A DNA stretch of 64,000 bases, taken from positions 124,001 through 188,000 of the forward strand of contig NZ_CP064266.1 of the NCBI RefSeq assembly GCF_022811845.1, given 5' to 3'. This DNA is from Bacillus pseudomycoides. GTDB lineage: Bacteria; Bacillota; Bacilli; Bacillales; Bacillaceae_G. Below the pieces are notes generated by a model. It saw nothing but the letters and a program-made list of their open reading frames with translations, had not been told where the DNA came from and did not search any database. Position numbers and translations under genes: made by a program. Shown piece by piece: positions 63,287 to 64,000 of this stretch (positions are counted from its first letter, which is position 1; every line of letters starts with the position of its first letter).

Positions 63287-64000
63287 TTATTTACAAACAA
63301 CACCTGCTCGTTTTGCAGATTCAACTGTATTATGAAGGAGCATTGTAATTGTCATTGGACCGACTCCTTTTGGTACTGGTGTAATATATCCTGCAATATC
63401 CAGTACATTATCAAAGTCAACATCACCGCATAGTTTTCCTGTTTCTAAACGATTGACACCAACATCAATTACAACTGCACCTTCTTTTATATAGTCAGCT
63501 GTTACCATTTTCGGTCTTCCAACAGCTACAATTAAAATATCAGCTAACTTTGATAATTCTTTTATATTTTTCGTTTTGGAGTGGCAGTATGTTACAGTCG
63601 CATTTTCATTTAAAAATAGCTGTCCCACTGGTTTTCCAACAATATTACTTCTTCCAATTACAACAACATGTTTTCCTGAAATATCAAGATTTGTTTCTTT
63701 TACTAATTCCACAATGCCATGCGGTGTACATGGAAGAAATGTATCTTGTCCAGTCATCATACGGCCAACGCTGATTGGATGGAACCCATCTACATCCTTT
63801 TCAGGTGAAATTCTTTCAATGATAGCTTTCTCTTCAATATGTTTCGGTAAAGGTAATTGCACCAATATCCCATTAATACGGTCATCCTCATTTAAGCGAT
63901 CAATTTCAGCTAACAAACGCTCTTCTGTAATTGTATCTGGAAGCTCAATTAACTCTGAATAAATTCCAACTTGTTCACAGCCCTTTTCTTTTCCTTTTAC
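63287..64000 (-). CDS. folD: Methylenetetrahydrofolate dehydrogenase/cyclohydrolase, N-terminus outside window
   Basis: Bifunctional enzyme linking 5,10-methylene- and 10-formyl-tetrahydrofolate. The frame stays open through the window edge at 64000 (VKGKEKGCEQVGIYSEL before LLAEIDRLN), so the gene is cut and only ~237 residues are visible. GILVQLPLPKHI, GRSNIVGKPVG and the late GVGPMTITMLL are family signatures. Upstream of xseAB, as usual in Bacillus. Confidence 0.95.
   Translation of the reverse strand, partial: VKGKEKGCEQVGIYSELIELPDTITEERLLAEIDRLNEDDRINGILVQLPLPKHIEEKAIIERISPEKDVDGFHPISVGRMMTGQDTFLPCTPHGIVELVKETNLDISGKHVVVIGRSNIVGKPVGQLFLNENATVTYCHSKTKNIKELSKLADILIVAVGRPKMVTADYIKEGAVVIDVGVNRLETGKLCGDVDFDNVLDIAGYITPVPKGVGPMTITMLLHNTVESAKRAGVVCK

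Noticed and set aside
1..64000. tRNA, rRNA, IS elements, prophage, CRISPR
   Set aside because: No tRNA cloverleaf, rRNA stretch, transposase, integrase, phage structural gene or repeat-spacer array was seen on either strand.

Overview
The window is ordinary low-GC Firmicute chromosome. Gene content, gene order and protein sequences point to a member of the Bacillus cereus group: spo0A-spoIVB-recN-argR-tlyA-dxs-ispA-xseBA-folD, the ptb-bcd-buk-lpdV-bkd operon with bkdR, a Prli42 microprotein, an LPXTG-anchored 5'-nucleotidase, and argCJBDF without carAB. No rRNA, tRNA, CRISPR array, IS element or prophage was found. Most genes lie on the minus strand. The species within the group cannot be fixed by reading alone.

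Layout. 1-1.8 kb: biotin genes bioD (cut by the window edge) and bioA behind a textbook BirA operator. 1.8-9 kb: a secreted peptide, a UAC (tyrosine) T-box leader with a duplicated antiterminator/terminator module in front of an NhaC-family transporter, a sortase-anchored 5'-nucleotidase with a tandem-repeat stalk, a GDSL esterase, a MarR regulator, an unlisted Tyr-rich microprotein and a DUF2062 membrane protein. 9-14.4 kb: argCJBDF arginine operon. 14.5-20.2 kb: YqzH, SDR and MBL-fold enzymes, proline synthesis (proI), serine dehydratase sdaAB/sdaAA, and a PTS EIIC gene broken by two one-base losses in G runs. 20.5-29 kb: rnz, a YhcN-type spore lipoprotein with a sigma-G promoter, SOS-controlled dinB, a PepT-like peptidase, an acetyltransferase, prli42, an L,D-transpeptidase and YqjA. 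29-35.3 kb: an arginine-type ABC importer with an ArgR box, bacilliredoxin, yjdF behind its azaaromatic riboswitch, a Nudix hydrolase, a DUF421 protein and an FtsW/RodA-family protein.

35.6-45.9 kb: branched-chain amino acid catabolism. ptb, bcd, buk, lpdV, bkdAA, bkdAB and bkdB follow a sigma-54 promoter, with palindromes that look like the BkdR enhancer inside the 3' end of bkdR. 46-52.4 kb: DUF2627 protein, glycerophosphodiesterase, YycC, then an accessory cluster of a processive GT2 glycosyltransferase and two polytopic GT-C-like membrane proteins. 52.6-64 kb: conserved spo0A to folD block covering sporulation, DNA repair, arginine regulation and isoprenoid precursor synthesis; folD runs off the window.

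How they work together. ArgR (57.1 kb) probably controls the arginine importer (clear operator) and possibly the arg operon (weak site only). Bcd, the Bkd complex, Ptb and Buk convert Leu/Ile/Val to acyl-CoA, acyl-phosphate, ATP and free branched acids that feed fatty-acid synthesis. XseA/B, RecN and DinB serve DNA repair. Spo0A, SpoIVB and the YhcN-like lipoprotein belong to early and late sporulation. No wholly unknown multi-gene system was seen. The most notable items are regulatory structures (double T-box module, bkdR enhancer palindromes, a hairpin touching the DUF421 RBS), unlisted small genes, the broken PTS gene and the glycosyltransferase cluster.
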